Assembly (NCBI RefSeq): GCF_000826085.1
Contig: NZ_CCYM01000002.1
Span: forward strand, 744,001 to 808,000
Origin: Nigerium massiliense
GTDB taxonomy: Bacteria > Actinomycetota > Actinomycetes > Propionibacteriales > Propionibacteriaceae
Length of the DNA: 64,000 nt
Direction: 5' to 3'
This document shows positions 1 to 9,783 of the stretch, one piece after another (position 1 is the first letter of the stretch; each line of letters opens with the position of its first letter). The position numbers and the translations under genes were made by a program. The notes below the pieces were generated by a model. That model was not told where the DNA came from and made no database searches. It worked only from the letters and a program-made list of their open reading frames with translations.

Positions 1-138
1 AGAGATCAGAAGGGGTCCCGCCGCCGTCAGCGGGCGGAACGCAGCTTCATCGAGGCAATGCCTGAGTACATGCGTTCGAGGCTACACAGCCTGCGGACCG
101 TCGGCGAATCAATTAACGTCCCCGGTCAGTACAACTAG
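1..138 (+). CDS. Possible 3' end of an unidentified gene (partial)
   Basis: Frame 1 is open from the first base to a TAG stop at 136-138 and would encode the last 45 residues of a protein that begins outside the window. The peptide is basic, with an RRRQRAER stretch near its start, and ends in VPGQYN. I do not recognise a family. Its end overlaps the point where the opposite-strand GH32 coding sequence loses homology, so this could be the edge of the element or rearrangement that truncated that gene. An open frame of this length can occur by chance in GC-rich DNA, so the call is weak. Confidence 0.25.
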   Translation, partial: RDQKGSRRRQRAERSFIEAMPEYMRSRLHSLRTVGESINVPGQYN

Positions 139-349
139 AGACGTGCCCCCAGTGCATCGGGCCCCATTCGGCCTTGTCGGGGTAGTGTTGGAAGAAGACG
201 TGATAGCGGCCCTGGAAGTAGCACAGGCCGTTCGGGTCGTTCATCCAGCCGGCGCGCGGGGCGATGTGGAACATCGGGTACCAGCGGTCCTTGCGGGTCA
301 CCAAGAGGGCGTCGTTCGCCCGCTCAGCCCGGTTACGTGCGTCCATCAT
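113..349 (-). pseudogene. Truncated GH32 sucrose hydrolase (5' fragment only)
   Basis: This is the N-terminus of a glycoside hydrolase family 32 enzyme (sucrose-6-phosphate hydrolase or beta-fructofuranosidase). The hallmark WMNDPNG motif with its nucleophile Asp is present at about residues 34-40, followed by YHVFFQHYP and PMHWGHV. Homology stops at about residue 69 and the frame ends ten codons later, while intact GH32 enzymes run to 450-500 residues, so the catalytic domain is missing. The start at 349 has a GAGGAG ribosome site at 357-362 and lies 17 bp after the permease gene, so it was the last gene of a sucrose operon. The missing part could lie elsewhere if a mobile element sits at the junction. 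Confidence 0.8.
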
Positions 350-366
350 GAGGGACTCCTCTCGAG

Positions 367-1643
367 TCAAGCGACCTTGGCGGGCGCGGGTACGAACGGG
401 TCCCCCTCGACGTCTTGATGGTCTCGCTTCAGGACGAAGAACACCCACAGCAGCGAGACCAGTACGACGCCCGCGATCACCAGGAAGGTGGGCTGGTAGC
501 CGATCTGGTCGCGCAGGGTACCGAGCGGGGCCGACAACACGACGTTGCCCAGTTGCGAGGCCAGGTTGAAGCCGACGAGGTAGAGGGTGGCCGAAAGCGC
601 CGGGTTGAAGTGCAGGGTGAAGTACCGAAAAATCGGCAGCACGAACAGCGGCACCTCGAGCGCGTGCAGCATCTTGACCAGCGAGATCGCGACGGGGCCG
701 TGCAGCATGCCGCAGCCAAAGATGCGGACGAACATCACCGTGGCGCCGAGCAGCAGCGTGTTGCGGACGTCGATGCGCCGCATGATCAGCGGGACCACGC
801 CCATCATGGCCGCCTCAAGGAACACCTGCACTGAGTTGAGGATGCCGTAGGCGTTCTGGCCGTGCGAAGGAGTGTCGAACATGCTGACGTAGAAATCCGG
901 GAACTTCTGCTGGTCGAAGACGGTGTAGAAGGTCCACGACAACAAGACGAACACGATCACCGCCCATACCTTGCGCGACTTCAGCAGCGCCACCATGTCG
1001 GCCACGCTCGGGGTGGTCGGCTTGGTCTGGCCGGGTTCTGGCGCCTCAGCTCGCTGCGGGTGCCAGAACAACTGGACGCAGAGCTGAAGGACGCCGAGTG
1101 CCGACCCGATCCAGAACAGCGCCAGCGGGTTGATCGGGAAGACGAATCCCGCCACCAGCGCCACGATCGCGTAACCGAAGGAGCCCCACATGCGGGCCTG
1201 GCCGAACTCGAAGTTGTTGCGCCTGCTAAGCCGCTCGACGAACGCCTCGAACAGGCCAACGGCACCCACAAACCCGGCCGCCAGGACGACGCCTCCGAGG
1301 ATCGCGCCGAGCATGAAGTTGTTCTCGAGCAAAGGCCGTAGACAAACGTGGTGAACGGACCGATCAGCGCCGCAATAGCGGCGAGGGTGATCGTGAGGTG
1401 GCGACGCAGGTCAAGCTTGTCCTGGATCGTGCCGTAAAGCAGCATGAGCACGAGCGTGAAGACGCCGTTGATGGAGTAGATGGTCTAGACCTGGGTGCCG
1501 TTCAGCATCAGGCCGCCCTCTTCGCTGGTGAGCCAGATCTGGAAGAACGACCACCAAATGCCCCACGACATGAAGAACAACATGATCGTGACGGACCCGT
1601 ACAGATAAGCCGGGTTCTTGACCGACTCTTTCAAACTCGCCAT
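367..1643 (-). pseudogene. Sucrose/oligosaccharide:H+ symporter (CscB/LacY family), amber codon plus frameshift
   Basis: This would encode a 12-helix major facilitator permease of the LacY/CscB family importing sucrose or a similar oligosaccharide. Family landmarks include ARMWGSFGYAI, FDQQKFPDFY and [11 protein letters not shown]. The natural start is ATG at 1643 behind a GAAAGG site. The frame is broken twice. Codon 53 is TAG (1485-1487) where the family has Gly in a GTQVGTIYS-like segment. Near 1331-1336 one base is missing: the frame before it reads FVYGLCSRT, while the family's FVYGPLL continues as LLENNFMLGA in the next frame. It lies between the LacI-type regulator and the GH32 fragment. 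Both lesions being sequencing errors is possible but unlikely given the truncated neighbour. Confidence 0.85.
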
Positions 1644-1685
1644 GGCCGAGACCTTTCATCGTTGAAGGGATCGCGCGCAGCCGGG

Positions 1686-1705
1686 CTGCTTAATCGCTTA
1701 AGCAG
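1686..1705. promoter_or_regulatory. LacI-family operator O1 upstream of the permease
   Basis: CTGCTTAATCGCTTAAGCAG is a perfect inverted repeat with 8-bp arms and a TCGC centre. It lies 43 bp upstream of the permease start and 48 bp downstream of the regulator stop. A central CG in an AT-flanked palindrome is typical of LacI/GalR-family operators. A second copy with the same geometry lies 56 bp away. Confidence 0.75.
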
Positions 1706-1741
1706 CAAGCTGACAACCCACCCCGAAGGAGCGCCAGAGGG

Positions 1742-1761
1742 CTGCTGAAACGGTTAAGCAG
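1742..1761. promoter_or_regulatory. LacI-family operator O2 overlapping the regulator stop codon
   Basis: CTGCTGAAACGGTTAAGCAG repeats the geometry of O1: 8-bp arms with one mismatch and an ACGG centre. It overlaps the TAA stop of the regulator gene (1754-1756). Centre-to-centre distance to O1 is 56 bp, near five or six helical turns, so two dimers could bind cooperatively or loop DNA. Confidence 0.65.
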
Positions 1762-2791
1762 GACGCACGGATGTGCGCTCGATGAGCGGCATGGAAAGCA
1801 ACTGTTCACCGGGCGGCAGTGTGCGCTCGCCGCGGGACAGAGTCTCCAGGACACGGGTCGCCCCAAGACCGCCCATCTCGCGGTAAGGCAACCGCATGGT
1901 CGTCAGACCAGGACGGAGCATCCCGGCAAGTTGCTCGTCGTCGAACGACATCACCGACAGGTCGTCCGGGATGCGCAACCCCCGCTCCGCGGCCGCCTGG
2001 TAGACGCCGAATGCGATCCGGTCGTTCGCGGCCAGCACGGCGGTGACATCGTCGGTGCGGCTCAGGATCTCCCGGGCCCCCTGGTAGCCCAGGTCGGGCT
2101 CCCAGGCGGCACCGCGGTGCTCATCGACGAAGCTCAGCCCTGCGTCGCTCATGGCCCGGTCGATCCCCTCCATCCGACGGCCGATGGTCACCGAGATCGG
2201 CGGCAAAGGCGGGGTGACGTGGCGTCCGATCAAGGCGATGCGGCGATGCCCGCGCTCGAGGAGGTAGCGCACGGCGTCGTAGCCCCCGGCGAACTCGTCC
2301 GGCAGGATGCTCAGGCAGCCGTCCGCCGTTCCGTTGATCACCACACGAGGAACGGGCCGCTGCGGGCTGGGCAGCGTGATCTGCCGGGCCACCATCAGCC
2401 CCACGACCAAGCCGTCAGTTCCACGCTCCTTGAACGACCGCACTGCGTCCGCGATGCGCTCAGGGCGCCGATCGGTCTCCATGATCATGACCATGTGGTC
2501 CCGCTCCTCGGCGACGTCCAGGATGCCGCGCAACATCGCGGATGCGAACCGCGTCACCGTCACCTCATCGGACAGGAAGCCGATCGTCGCGGTCCGTCCG
2601 GCGCGAAGGTTCCGCGCGGTCGCGTTCGGGACGTAGCCCAACTCGTCAGCGACCTGCCGCACCCGCATCGCCGTGGCCTCCGGGATGCGCGAGCCGGGGG
2701 CGTTGTTGAGCGCCATGCTGACCGTCGCCGTCGAGAGACCTGTGTAGCGGGCGATGTCGGCGAGGGTCACACGGGATTGCACGTCGGCCAA
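1754..2791 (-). CDS. LacI/GalR-family transcriptional repressor
   Basis: This 345-residue protein has the LacI layout: an N-terminal helix-turn-helix at about residues 8-32 (VTLADIARYTGLSTATVS), the hinge at about 50-65 (LGYVPNATARNLRAG), then a periplasmic-binding-protein-like sensor domain with typical AAND and MSFDD segments. It probably represses the downstream permease/GH32 operon through the two palindromes at 1686-1705 and 1742-1761 and responds to a sugar. The start is TTG at 2791; a GTG four codons in is the alternative. The gene is intact although the genes it would control are broken, so it may now serve another target. Confidence 0.9.
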   Translation of the reverse strand: MADVQSRVTLADIARYTGLSTATVSMALNNAPGSRIPEATAMRVRQVADELGYVPNATARNLRAGRTATIGFLSDEVTVTRFASAMLRGILDVAEERDHMVMIMETDRRPERIADAVRSFKERGTDGLVVGLMVARQITLPSPQRPVPRVVINGTADGCLSILPDEFAGGYDAVRYLLERGHRRIALIGRHVTPPLPPISVTIGRRMEGIDRAMSDAGLSFVDEHRGAAWEPDLGYQGAREILSRTDDVTAVLAANDRIAFGVYQAAAERGLRIPDDLSVMSFDDEQLAGMLRPGLTTMRLPYREMGGLGATRVLETLSRGERTLPPGEQLLSMPLIERTSVRPA

Positions 2792-2820
2792 TGTAACCGC
2801 CCCCGGCTAGCCTTGCGGGC

Positions 2821-3423
2821 GTGCAAGCCTTCATCGTCCGGCGAGCCGTCCCGGACGACGCAGACGCCGTGACCGACCTGTGGGTGCGGTCGTGGCTCGA
2901 CACGTATGTCTCCCCCGAACACGGCGTGACCGAGGACTACCTCGCCACAATCATGACGCGGCGATCCTCTCGGGCCGGTCGCGAGCACCTGCGGCAGCAG
3001 TTGTCGTCGGGCGACACCCGTCGTCAGGCCATGTTCGTCGCCGAGGCGGACGGCCTCATCGTCGGGATGGCTGCCCCGCGCGTCGAAGAGGACGGGACCC
3101 AGCGCGTCGGCGCGCTCTATGTCAGCAAGGCCTGGCACGGCCGCGGACCCGGGAACGCGTTGATGAGCGAGGTGCTGGCGTGGCGCGACCCGAGCCGTCC
3201 GCTGCTGCTGGAGGTGGCCGTCTACAACGCCCGTGCGATCGCGTTCTATCGTCGCTGGGGCTTCGTGGCCCTGCCGGGCGCATCCGTGATGTCGGGGGTC
3301 ATCCCGACGGTGCGCATGGAGCTCCCCGCTCGCCGTCAGCCAGGACACCCCCGCCGGTCTGCCGGACGCGGCACCGGACCCTCGGGCCCCCCGATGCCGG
3401 GGAAGCGTCGTCCGCGCGGCTGA
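2821..3423 (+). CDS. GNAT-family N-acetyltransferase
   Basis: A 200-residue cytosolic protein with a GNAT fold. Strand beta-4 and the acetyl-CoA pyrophosphate loop are seen as ALYVSKAWHGRGPGNALM at about residues 98-115, and the C-terminal motif as EVAVYNARAIAFYRRWGF at about 131-149. The substrate cannot be told from sequence. The last 30 residues are Pro/Arg/Gly-rich and lie outside the fold. The gene is divergent from the LacI-type regulator with 29 bp between starts. The GTG at 2821 has no clear ribosome site, so translation may be leaderless. Confidence 0.85.
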   Translation: MQAFIVRRAVPDDADAVTDLWVRSWLDTYVSPEHGVTEDYLATIMTRRSSRAGREHLRQQLSSGDTRRQAMFVAEADGLIVGMAAPRVEEDGTQRVGALYVSKAWHGRGPGNALMSEVLAWRDPSRPLLLEVAVYNARAIAFYRRWGFVALPGASVMSGVIPTVRMELPARRQPGHPRRSAGRGTGPSGPPMPGKRRPRG

Positions 3424-3462
3424 GCGGACGGGGCGTCCCACGCCACACCCGAAGGTGCTGCC

Positions 3463-4386
3463 ATGATGGGCGCCATGACCGACACCCCCGTCATCGATGT
3501 GCGCAACTTCCACATGCGTTTTGGGGCCAAGACCGTGATCGACGACCTCAGCTTCGACGTCCGTCCCGGGGAGACCTTCGGGTTGCTCGGATCGAACGGA
3601 TCGGGGAAGACGACGACGCTCCGCGCGCTGCTGGGGATCTACCGCCCCACCGGCGGCTCGCTGCTGATCGACGGCCGGCCCTACGACCCCGCCACGCACC
3701 CCAGCCTCGGCTACCTCCCCGAGGAACGCGGCCTCTACAAGCGCGAGAAGGTGCTCGACGTGATGTCCTACTTCGGGCGACTCAAGGGCATGACCGGCTC
3801 GGACGCCACGTCCTGGTCGATGCGTTTCCTCGAGAGCGTCGGCCTGGCCGATCACGCGAAGACCCGGCTCGACAAGCTGTCGGGCGGTCAGCAGCAGAAG
3901 GTGCAGCTCGGGGTGACGGTGATGAACAACCCCCGCCTGCTGATCCTGGACGAGCCCACGAAGGGGTTCGACCCGGTCAACCGGCGCCTGCTGCTCAACG
4001 TCATCGAAGAGCATCGCCGCGCCGGGGCGACCGTCGTGATCATCACCCATCAGATGGAGGAGGTGGAGCGCCTCTGCGACCGGATCCTCCTGCTCAAGGA
4101 CGGCCGCGCCGAGGCCTACGGCACCGTCGAGGACGTCCAGGACTCCTACGGCGGCCGCACCATCCGGCTCCGGCTGAGCGGGCCGCTCCCGGCGTCGCCG
4201 AACTATACCGTCCTGCACCAGGAGACGAACTTCGCCGAACTCGAGCTCGCCGACGGCGTCGACCCCGACGACGTGTTGCGCGACCTGCTGGCCTCCGGCG
4301 TCTCCCTCCGCTCGTTCGACTCCACGCGGCTGAGCCTGGACGAAGTGTTCCTTCGCGTGTACGGCACCACCCCCCAGGAGGCCTGA
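3463..4386 (+). CDS. ABC transporter ATP-binding protein (NatA-like exporter)
   Basis: A 307-residue nucleotide-binding subunit of an ABC-2 type exporter. Walker A is GSNGSGKTT (about residues 45-53), the signature is LSGGQQQK (about 140), Walker B is LLILDEPTKGFD (about 160) and the H-loop is IITHQ. The C-terminal 80 residues match the extra domain of NatA-like ATPases. It pairs with the permease that starts one base after its stop. The first ATG (3463) has GAAGG at 3450-3454; ATG at 3475 is an alternative. NatAB systems have been linked to sodium extrusion, but related pairs export drugs or peptides, so the substrate is open. Confidence 0.9.
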   Translation: MMGAMTDTPVIDVRNFHMRFGAKTVIDDLSFDVRPGETFGLLGSNGSGKTTTLRALLGIYRPTGGSLLIDGRPYDPATHPSLGYLPEERGLYKREKVLDVMSYFGRLKGMTGSDATSWSMRFLESVGLADHAKTRLDKLSGGQQQKVQLGVTVMNNPRLLILDEPTKGFDPVNRRLLLNVIEEHRRAGATVVIITHQMEEVERLCDRILLLKDGRAEAYGTVEDVQDSYGGRTIRLRLSGPLPASPNYTVLHQETNFAELELADGVDPDDVLRDLLASGVSLRSFDSTRLSLDEVFLRVYGTTPQEA

Positions 4387-4387
4387 C

Positions 4388-5626
4388 ATGTCCGCCCACA
4401 ACCTCGGCACGGTGATCGGCTTCGAGACCCGCCGCACCCTGCAACGCCCGTCCTTCTGGATCGCCACTCTCTCGGTGCCGCTGCTGATGATCGCGTTGTT
4501 CGCGCTGTCGTTCTTCAGTTCGGCCGGCGCCGCCAACGCCAGCAAGGGCGACGGCCCCATCCCGTTCACCTACACGGACGCGTCCGGGCTGATCTCACCG
4601 CAGGTCGCGCAGAAGGCCGGCGGCTCCCCCACCCAGGACGCCGCGGCCGCCCGCCAGGCGGTGTCCGACGGACGCGCGCAACTCCACATCGACTACCCGA
4701 AGGACGCCACAACCGAGCCGATCGTGCTCACGGGCGCTGACCGGGGGCTGGGGAACTCCGGGCCGTACACCACCCTCGCCAGGGGCGTCCTCGTCGATTC
4801 CGTCCAGGCCCGCATCGGCAACGAGAGCCTGGTGAACCTGCTCACGGACCCCCTCGATCTGCAGGTGCACACCTTCAGCGACGGTCAGGAGACCCCCGGC
4901 CCTGGCGCCGCCATCCTGCCGGGCGGCTTCCTGTTGCTGTTCTACTTCGCGATCCTCATGCTCGGCAACCAGATGCTCAACATCACGCTGGAGGAGAAGG
5001 AGAACCGCGTCACCGAGATGATCCTGACGACGATGAAGCCGCTCACGCTCATCCTGGGCAAGATCCTCGCGCTCCTCCTCGTCGGCATCACCCAGGCGTT
5101 GGTCATCAGCGTCCCGGTCATCGTGGTGCTCGGGATGCTCGGTCAGGTCACGGTGCCGGGAGACGAGGGCAACGTCTCGCTGAACATCGCCGGCAGCGCC
5201 CTCACCGTCGACCCGCTGCGGATCGTCATCGCGGCCGCGCTGTTCATCGCCGGCTTTGCCATGTTCACCGGCCTGCTGGTCTCGATCGGTTCGGTGATGC
5301 CGAACGCGAAGGAGGCCGGCTCCGCCTTCGGCCTGGTGGTGCTGGTGCTCTTCCTCCCCGTGTACGTGCTCGGCATGGTCCTCTCCGAGCCGCACGGCGT
5401 GGTTTCTCAGGCGCTGACGTACTTCCCTTTGACCGCCCCGGTGACGGCGCTGCTGCGCAACGCGCTGGGGACGCTGTCCCCGCTGGAGGCGGTGGGCGCG
5501 CTCGCCTCCACGGGGATCACGGCGGCGGTCCTCATCTGGGTCGGCGTCCAACTGTTCCGCACCGGCTCGCTCAGCTACGACCAGCGGCTGAACATCGCCA
5601 AGGCCCTGAGTTCATCCAAATCGTGA
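4388..5626 (+). CDS. ABC-2 type permease (NatB-like)
   Basis: A 412-residue membrane subunit for the preceding ATPase. It has one N-terminal helix (about residues 22-45), a large extracytoplasmic domain to about 175, and a cluster of five C-terminal helices. The conserved EEKENRVTEMILTTMKP coupling segment follows the second helix. This layout is that of NatB/YhaP-like ABC-2 permeases. It forms an operon with the ATPase, with one base between stop and start. Confidence 0.9.
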   Translation: MSAHNLGTVIGFETRRTLQRPSFWIATLSVPLLMIALFALSFFSSAGAANASKGDGPIPFTYTDASGLISPQVAQKAGGSPTQDAAAARQAVSDGRAQLHIDYPKDATTEPIVLTGADRGLGNSGPYTTLARGVLVDSVQARIGNESLVNLLTDPLDLQVHTFSDGQETPGPGAAILPGGFLLLFYFAILMLGNQMLNITLEEKENRVTEMILTTMKPLTLILGKILALLLVGITQALVISVPVIVVLGMLGQVTVPGDEGNVSLNIAGSALTVDPLRIVIAAALFIAGFAMFTGLLVSIGSVMPNAKEAGSAFGLVVLVLFLPVYVLGMVLSEPHGVVSQALTYFPLTAPVTALLRNALGTLSPLEAVGALASTGITAAVLIWVGVQLFRTGSLSYDQRLNIAKALSSSKS

Positions 5627-5726
5627 ACAGTTCGCCATAGCGCCTGTCTGCCAGATATTTTTCGGCTTCCTGGGTGACTGAGCTACGATTGTTCGGTCAC
5701 ACCTCGTTCTCACAGTAGGAGTGGGT

Positions 5727-6971
5727 ATGGTCCTCCACGCATCTTCTCCCCGACAGAAGTCCGCCATCGACCAGGTCGAGACCTACGGCGCGCACAACTA
5801 CGCGCCGTTGCCGGTCGTCATCGCCCGCGCCGAGGGCGCTCGCGTCACCGACGTGGACGGCCGTGAGTTCATCGACTGCCTCGCCGCGTACTCCGCCGTG
5901 AACTTCGGTCACTCCAACGAGCGCCTGTTGGCGGCCGCGACCGAGCAGCTGCACAAGGTGACGCTCACATCCCGGGCGTTCTACTCCGAGCCCTACGGAC
6001 CTTTCGTCCAGGCGCTGGCCGAGCTGTGCGGAAAAGACATGGTGCTGCCCATGAACACGGGGGTGGAGGCCGTCGAGACCGGCATCAAGACCGCACGCAA
6101 GTGGGGCTACGAGGTCAAGGGCGTCGCCGACGACCAGGCCAACATCATCGTCATGGACGGGAACTTCCATGGCCGCACCGTCACCGTGGTCTCGTTCAGC
6201 AACGACCCGGACGCGAGGCGCAGCTTCGAGCCGTTCACCCGCGGCTTCCGCAGCGTCCCGTTCGGGGACCCCGCCGCGCTCGAGGCAGCGATCGACGAGA
6301 ACACGGTCGCCGTCCTGCTCGAGCCCATCCAGGGCGAGGCCGGCGTCATCGTCCCGCCCGAGGGCTACCTGCGCCAGGTGCGTGAGATCACGACCCGGCA
6401 CAACGTGCTGATGATCGCCGACGAGATCCAGGCCGGCCTCGGCCGCTCGGGCACCACGTTCGCCTGCGACCGCGAGGACGTCGTCCCCGACGTCTACCTG
6501 CTCGGCAAGGCGCTGGGCGGCGGCATCGTGCCGTTGTCGGGCGTGGTGGCGAACTCCGACATCCTCGGGGTGTTTCAGCCCGGCCAGCACGGTTCCACCT
6601 TCGGCGGGAACCCGCTCGCGTGCGCGATCGGCAGCGAGGTCGTGTCGCTGTTGCGCGAAGGCACCATGCAGAGCGCGTCGCGCGACAAGGGGGCGCGCTT
6701 CCGCGCCGCGCTGGACCCCTTGGTCGATCGCGGGCTGCTCACGCAGGTGCGCGGTGCGGGGTTGTGGCTGGGCCTGGACGTGGATCCGGCGCTTGGAACG
6801 GCCCACGACATCTGCCACCGGCTGATGGACAAGGGCATTCTCGCCAAGGACACCCACACCAAGACGATCCGGTTCGCTCCCCCGCTGGTGATCAGCGACG
6901 AGGATCTCGACCGGGTCATCGACCTCACCACCGAGGCGCTCGAGGAGGCCGCAGCCCGTCCCGCCGCCTGA
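5727..6971 (+). CDS. rocD: Ornithine--oxo-acid aminotransferase
   Basis: A class III PLP-dependent aminotransferase (414 residues) of the RocD type. It converts ornithine plus 2-oxoglutarate to glutamate 5-semialdehyde and glutamate, linking arginine breakdown to proline and glutamate. The N-terminus YGAHNYAPLPVV, the MNTGVEAVET phosphate-binding segment, the DEIQAGLGRSG motif with the PLP-ring Asp, and the Schiff-base Lys in LLGKALGGG are all present. Start ATG 5727 has AGGAG five bases upstream; a GTG at 5721 is in frame but overlaps that site. It stands alone, convergent with yceI, and a strong hairpin follows. Confidence 0.93.
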   Translation: MVLHASSPRQKSAIDQVETYGAHNYAPLPVVIARAEGARVTDVDGREFIDCLAAYSAVNFGHSNERLLAAATEQLHKVTLTSRAFYSEPYGPFVQALAELCGKDMVLPMNTGVEAVETGIKTARKWGYEVKGVADDQANIIVMDGNFHGRTVTVVSFSNDPDARRSFEPFTRGFRSVPFGDPAALEAAIDENTVAVLLEPIQGEAGVIVPPEGYLRQVREITTRHNVLMIADEIQAGLGRSGTTFACDREDVVPDVYLLGKALGGGIVPLSGVVANSDILGVFQPGQHGSTFGGNPLACAIGSEVVSLLREGTMQSASRDKGARFRAALDPLVDRGLLTQVRGAGLWLGLDVDPALGTAHDICHRLMDKGILAKDTHTKTIRFAPPLVISDEDLDRVIDLTTEALEEAAARPAA

Positions 6972-7049
6972 CGTCGGCGCGGCCGTCCGCCGGAGCCGTC
7001 GATCGGTCGCCCGTGGCCACGATCCGGTAGCGGAGCAGGCACAAAGTGA

Positions 7050-7078
7050 GAGAGGGCGGCCGCGATGGCCGCCCTCTC
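7050..7078. terminator. Hairpin between rocD and yceI
   Basis: A perfect 12-bp stem (GAGAGGGCGGCC with its complement) around a GCGAT loop lies between two convergent genes, so it can serve both directions. There is no clear T run. Confidence 0.7.
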
Positions 7079-7152
7079 GTTGACGTTGCGCCCGTGATTC
7101 ACGGGTGCGCAGGCCGGCCGCGACGCCGAAGACGCCACGGCGGCCGGACGCG

Positions 7153-7701
7153 TCAGGCCTTCTTGATGGCGCTGACCTCGAGCTCAAGGGTGACCTTGTC
7201 GCTGACCAGGAAGCCGCCGGTCTCCAGCGCGGCGTTCCAGGTGAGGCCGAACTCGCTGCGCAGGATCTGCGTGCGACCTTCGAAGCCGACGCGCGTGTTG
7301 CCGAACGGATCCTGGGCGACGCCACCGAACTGGAAGGGGATGGTCAGGGTGTTCGTGGTGTCCTTGATCGTGAGGTCACCGGTCACCTCGACGGTCTCGT
7401 CGTCCACGACCTTGAAGTCGGTGCCGACGAAGCGGATCTCCGGGTAGTTCTCGACTTCGAAGAAGTCGCCGCTGCGCAGGTGGGCATCGCGGTCCGCGTT
7501 GCGGGTGTCCATGCTGGCCGCCTTCACGACGACCTCCAGGCTGGACGAGCTGGGGTTCTCTCCGTCGACCGTGGCCGAACCCGAGAACTCGTTGAAGCTG
7601 CCACGCACCTTGGTGACCATGGCGTGCCGGGTCACGAAGCCCAGCGTGGTGTGGGTGGGATCAAGCTCGAAGGTGCCCTTCAGCTGCGAAAGCTCGCTCA
7701 T
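7153..7701 (-). CDS. YceI-family lipocalin-like protein
   Basis: A 182-residue YceI-family protein. The N-terminus (GTFELDPTHTTLGFVTRHAMVTKVRG), the central SMDTRNADRDAHLRSGDFF and the end (LEVSAIKKA) are all typical. The family folds as a lipocalin-like barrel and binds polyisoprenoid-type lipids. No signal peptide is seen, so this copy is probably cytosolic. ATG 7701 has a GAGGAGAC ribosome site. The gene is divergent from gltA, and an imperfect palindrome at 7724-7744 lies in its promoter region. Role in the cell is unknown. Confidence 0.9.
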   Translation of the reverse strand: MSELSQLKGTFELDPTHTTLGFVTRHAMVTKVRGSFNEFSGSATVDGENPSSSSLEVVVKAASMDTRNADRDAHLRSGDFFEVENYPEIRFVGTDFKVVDDETVEVTGDLTIKDTTNTLTIPFQFGGVAQDPFGNTRVGFEGRTQILRSEFGLTWNAALETGGFLVSDKVTLELEVSAIKKA

Positions 7702-7723
7702 GTTCGTCTCCTCAAGATTGTTT

Positions 7724-7744
7724 ATCTTTCAACGATTTGAAGAT
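7724..7744. promoter_or_regulatory. Imperfect palindrome upstream of yceI, possible operator
   Basis: A 21-bp imperfect inverted repeat with perfect outer ATCTT/AAGAT arms and an inner TTCAA/TTGAA pair, 23 bp from the yceI start. It is AT-rich against a GC-rich background. The size and TTGAA half-sites resemble MarR-family operators, but no MarR gene lies nearby. Confidence 0.45.
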
Positions 7745-7895
7745 TAGCACCTGTTGGTTGAATGGTCAACAAGGACGTTGTGACCTCTCGTTCCGGAGTA
7801 TCTCGACGTGGGGAAGTTTTCTCCCGGGGCTCCCCGGTGGCGCGAGGGAGGGGTACTCTGCTCGGGAACGACGAAAGTCCTTAGAGGAGAGCTCA

Positions 7896-9182
<1,287 letters not shown>

Positions 9183-9192
9183 GTCGCCAAGG

Positions 9193-9738
9193 CTATTCGG
9201 CGTCCGTCGGCTTCGGCCGGCGGGCGCCGTTTCGCGTCCCGACCAGGGCGGACGTCGCTCCCCCGTCCGGTGCCAGCCTCAGCCCGGACGCCCACCGTCG
9301 CGCTCCGCGGGCCCACTCGGGCACCCGAGCCGTTCGCCGAAGGTCGAGCCGCCACTGGACCCCGGCGATGTGCTCGGCGAAGCCCTGCTGCTCGAGCCAA
9401 CCGGCCGGTGGATGGCCGCAGTCGGGGCGTCCGGGGCGACCATACGCCACGAGGCAGCGCACCCGCTGAGACACCAAGTGCGCGCACAGCCGCTGCAGCA
9501 ACTGCGTGCCGACGTGCTCCCCGAGATCCGCGGGTGCCACCCACAGCTGGGTGAGCACCACGCTGCGGGGCGGGCACAGATCGCGTCCGCGGTCGGGGGG
9601 CGACACGGCGATCATCCCGATCGTCCGGCCGCCGCGCGAGACCTTGAACCCCGCGGACGCGTCGCCGGGCGTGCTGCCGCACCAGGGGCAGCTGAGCTCG
9701 CGGAAGTCCGCCGGTTCGAGGCTCGTCAGCGACCGCAT
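9193..9738 (-). CDS. Putative GNAT-like protein with N-terminal CPWC motif
   Basis: A 181-residue protein. The N-terminus carries a CPWCG motif (about residues 17-21) that may be half of a zinc or redox site. The middle resembles a compact GNAT core: the TQLWVAPADLGEHVGTQLL segment corresponds to beta-4 plus the acetyl-CoA loop, and WLEQQGFAEH looks like the closing segment. The C-terminal 40 residues are low in complexity. ATG 9738 has GGAGAG upstream. It is divergent from the SURF1 gene. The enzymatic assignment is tentative. Confidence 0.6.
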   Translation of the reverse strand: MRSLTSLEPADFRELSCPWCGSTPGDASAGFKVSRGGRTIGMIAVSPPDRGRDLCPPRSVVLTQLWVAPADLGEHVGTQLLQRLCAHLVSQRVRCLVAYGRPGRPDCGHPPAGWLEQQGFAEHIAGVQWRLDLRRTARVPEWARGARRWASGLRLAPDGGATSALVGTRNGARRPKPTDAE

Positions 9739-9774
9739 CGGCTCTCCTTTGGCCTGGTTCGTGCGCGGTGCGAC

Positions 9775-9780
9775 TATAGA
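9775..9780 (+). promoter_or_regulatory. Candidate -10 box for a leaderless SURF1 transcript
   Basis: TATAGA lies 3 bp before a GTG (9784) and 15 bp before an in-frame ATG (9796). There is no ribosome site before either start, so transcription would begin at or near the start codon. No clear -35 is visible. Confidence 0.4.
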
Positions 9781-9783
9781 ACA

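Noticed and set aside
1485..1487. TAG in the permease as a recoded or read-through codon
   Set aside because: The separate frameshift downstream would still break the protein, and no recoding signal is seen.
1411..1659. Minus-strand frame covering the permease N-terminus
   Set aside because: It is in the wrong frame; the true N-terminal helices are read in the frame starting at 1643.
2767..4569. Long minus-strand open frame of 600 codons across the GNAT and ABC genes
   Set aside because: It is a shadow of real genes on the plus strand; composition is typical of antisense GC-rich frames and shows no family motif.
5697..7325. Long minus-strand open frame opposite rocD
   Set aside because: Antisense shadow of a clear aminotransferase; no start signal or motif.
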